From Deltaproteobacteria bacterium (lineage in GTDB: Bacteria; Desulfobacterota; BSN033; UBA1163): a stretch of DNA of 7,128 nt. Both the position numbers and the translations under genes were made by a program. The stretch spans positions 1-7,128 of the forward strand of contig VGSD01000146.1 of assembly GCA_016875155.1 (NCBI GenBank), read 5' to 3'. The notes under the pieces were generated by a model, which was not told where the DNA came from, did not search any database, and worked only from the letters and a program-made list of their open reading frames with translations. Of this stretch, positions 5,834 to 7,128 are shown one piece after another; the first letter of the stretch is position 1, and every line of letters begins with the position of its first letter.

Positions 5834-6151
5834 ATGAGACCAGAGACCCTCATACTCATTTTGGGAATGGCGCTCGTAACCTTTCTCCCCAGGTTTTTCC
5901 CAATGGCATTTTTAAACCGGCGGGTGCTTCCGGAAAAGGTGAAAAAAGGCTTAGAGTATTTCCCCATCTCCATTTTGAGCGCTATTGTCTTTCCCATGCT
6001 TTTCTCCAACGGAGGAGGGAAGATAGAGATTCAGCCACAATACCTGATCGCTGCCATCCCTGTCTTTCTCTTTGCCTGGAAAGTGAAGAGCCTCTGGGGG
6101 TCCGTCATCCTGGGAATGGTCCTCTACTGGGGGCTAGGATTTGTTTTGTAG
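5834..6151 (+). CDS. azlD: AzlD-family small subunit of branched-chain amino acid exporter
   Basis: A 105-residue inner-membrane protein of the AzlD/YgaH family, the usual partner of AzlC and of typical length. It opens with LILILGMALVTFLPRFFPM, where TFLPRF is the family hallmark in the first membrane helix. Further hydrophobic segments lie at about residues 45-58, 69-83 and 86-104. ATG 5834 is 3 nt after the azlC stop, which suggests translational coupling. The only purine-rich candidate ribosome site is the end of the inserted repeat (GGGGGTGG, 5816-5823). The coding region ends inside the convergent mutY gene, with an 18-nt overlap. The transported substrate is assumed from the family, not shown by the sequence. 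Confidence 0.9.
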   Translation: MRPETLILILGMALVTFLPRFFPMAFLNRRVLPEKVKKGLEYFPISILSAIVFPMLFSNGGGKIEIQPQYLIAAIPVFLFAWKVKSLWGSVILGMVLYWGLGFVL

Positions 6152-7128
6152 TGGAGATTCCTGGATGGTATCCGCAATTTTTCTATCTATTCTCGACATC
6201 GGAAGAAGACGTAGCCGGGGAATAGGAACCCATCTTCCTTTTTTGTTTGTCTTAACCCCATCACAGTTAAAAGCAAATAGTGTGAGCTTGAAGTGGGAAT
6301 AAATTTGTTGAAAAGTCCCAACAGATTCCTTCACTTTTACATTCATTCCGATTTCATCTTTGATATGTTTTCTTAACCTCAGCCTTAATCTTTCTTCTCT
6401 GTGAATTTTCCAGTTCGGGAATTCCCACAATCCTCCAAGTAACCCTTTGGGAGGCCTTTGTCTGAGTAAAACTTTTTCGTTTCGCCGGATGATTGCAGAG
6501 ACCGCATTGATGTGAGGGACTTTTTTCTTCATGGTCTTTGATGGAAACCTTTCGGGTTTTCCCGAACCATATGCTTTACAGAGGTCAGTGAGAGGGCATT
6601 TAGGACATTGCGGATCTTTTGGTGTACAGATCATAGCTCCAAGATCCATGAGCGCCTGGTTAAAGAGGCCAGCTCTACCTTTTGGGAGAAGTGATTCTGA
6701 AAGTTGCCAAAGAAGACCTTCGGTCTTACCTCTCCCCGGATTACCTGATATGGCATAAAGCCTGGAAAGTACCCTCTTCACGTTTCCATCAAGGATCGGC
6801 ATTGTTTTATTAAACGCAATGGAGAGGATAGCGCCAGCCGTGTATTTTCCAATGCCGGGAAGATTGAGAAGGTCTTTTAGGTTATCAGGGATTTTACCAT
6901 TGGAGTGTTTTTCAATCAGCCGGGAGGCTTGATGGAGGTTTCTTGCCCTGGAATAGTATCCCAGACCTTCCCAGACTTTTAGAACGGCTGAAAGGTTTGC
7001 CTTTGCGAGATGGTGAAACGTTGGAAAAGTTTTTAGGAATTTTTCGTAATAGGGAATGACTGTGGCTACCTGGGTCTGCTGGAGCATGATCTCCGAAACC
7101 AAGATGGCGTAAGGGTCTTTCGTTTTTC
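6134..7128 (-). CDS. mutY: Adenine DNA glycosylase MutY (N-terminus beyond window)
   Basis: A base-excision repair enzyme that removes adenine mispaired with 8-oxoguanine. The frame stays open to the window edge. Residues encoded upstream of the TTG at 7102-7100 read KTKDPYAI, matching the conserved MutY sequence before VSEIMLQQTQV, so the gene continues past 7128 and that TTG is not its start. Counting from that TTG: catalytic Glu 4 in SEIMLQQT; helix-hairpin-helix LPGIGKYTAGA (81-91); catalytic Asp 105 in ILDGNVKR; [4Fe-4S] ligands C159-x6-C166-x2-C169-x5-C175; then a Nudix-like C-terminal domain (about 198-315) with the 8-oxoG-reading YSHFKL motif (268-273). All key residues are intact. 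About 25-30 N-terminal residues are probably missing. It is convergent with azlD and overlaps it by 18 nt, with no terminator between. Confidence 0.95.
   Translation of the reverse strand, partial: KTKDPYAILVSEIMLQQTQVATVIPYYEKFLKTFPTFHHLAKANLSAVLKVWEGLGYYSRARNLHQASRLIEKHSNGKIPDNLKDLLNLPGIGKYTAGAILSIAFNKTMPILDGNVKRVLSRLYAISGNPGRGKTEGLLWQLSESLLPKGRAGLFNQALMDLGAMICTPKDPQCPKCPLTDLCKAYGSGKPERFPSKTMKKKVPHINAVSAIIRRNEKVLLRQRPPKGLLGGLWEFPNWKIHREERLRLRLRKHIKDEIGMNVKVKESVGTFQQIYSHFKLTLFAFNCDGVKTNKKGRWVPIPRLRLLPMSRIDRKIADTIQESPLQNKS

Noticed and set aside
5635..6009. 124-residue minus-strand ORF across the azlC/azlD junction
   Set aside because: It is antisense to both transporter genes; its FPSPIEGEGK stretch is just the hairpin repeat read in reverse.
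7100..7102. TTG as the start of mutY
   Set aside because: Conserved MutY residues (DPYAI) are encoded in frame upstream of it, so the gene simply continues past the window edge.

Overview
The window looks like chromosomal DNA from an anaerobic or microaerophilic Gram-negative bacterium of mid GC content. The hints are a Thermotoga/Desulfovibrio-style single-cluster ferredoxin, a radical SAM protein of a type I associate with Desulfobacterota and Nitrospirota, and short palindromic intergenic repeats beginning GTCATTGCGA, which I recall from such genomes. The lineage is inference; nothing here fixes it.

Left part (1-1839): a 71-nt palindromic repeat (122-192) lies upstream of a small ferredoxin gene (270-458, +). 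Convergent to it is a sigma-70 family sigma factor (523-1839, -). A hairpin with a long T-run on the sigma side (462-496) separates them and can stop both transcripts.

Middle intergenic region (1840-2310): an AT-rich divergent control region. On the minus strand a near-consensus promoter (TTGACA-17-TATATT, 2008-2036) gives the sigma gene a leader of about 160 nt. That leader contains a terminator-like hairpin plus U-run immediately before the Shine-Dalgarno, a hairpin that competes with it, and a possible 35-codon leader ORF ending in the terminator loop. On the plus strand a second good promoter (TTGACT-17-TATATA, 2186-2214) drives the rightward genes.

Rightward gene run (2311-6151, +): a PHP-family phosphoesterase, a half-size EamA/DMT membrane protein, a previously unlisted 34-residue very basic microprotein with a strong Shine-Dalgarno, a radical SAM protein with a long N-terminal domain, and azlC-azlD (branched-chain amino acid exporter pair). 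Spacing is tight or overlapping except for about 210 nt around the microprotein, and no convincing terminator is seen, so they may form one operon. A GC-rich hairpin repeat has been absorbed into the 3' end of azlC and encodes its C-terminal tail.

Right edge (6134-7128, -): mutY, an adenine DNA glycosylase, runs convergently and overlaps the end of azlD by 18 nt. Its N-terminus lies beyond the window.

The most notable items are the apparent attenuator in the sigma leader, the non-consensus promoter-reading residues in the sigma factor, and the basic microprotein next to the radical SAM gene. I see no CRISPR array, phage, transposase, tRNA or rRNA.
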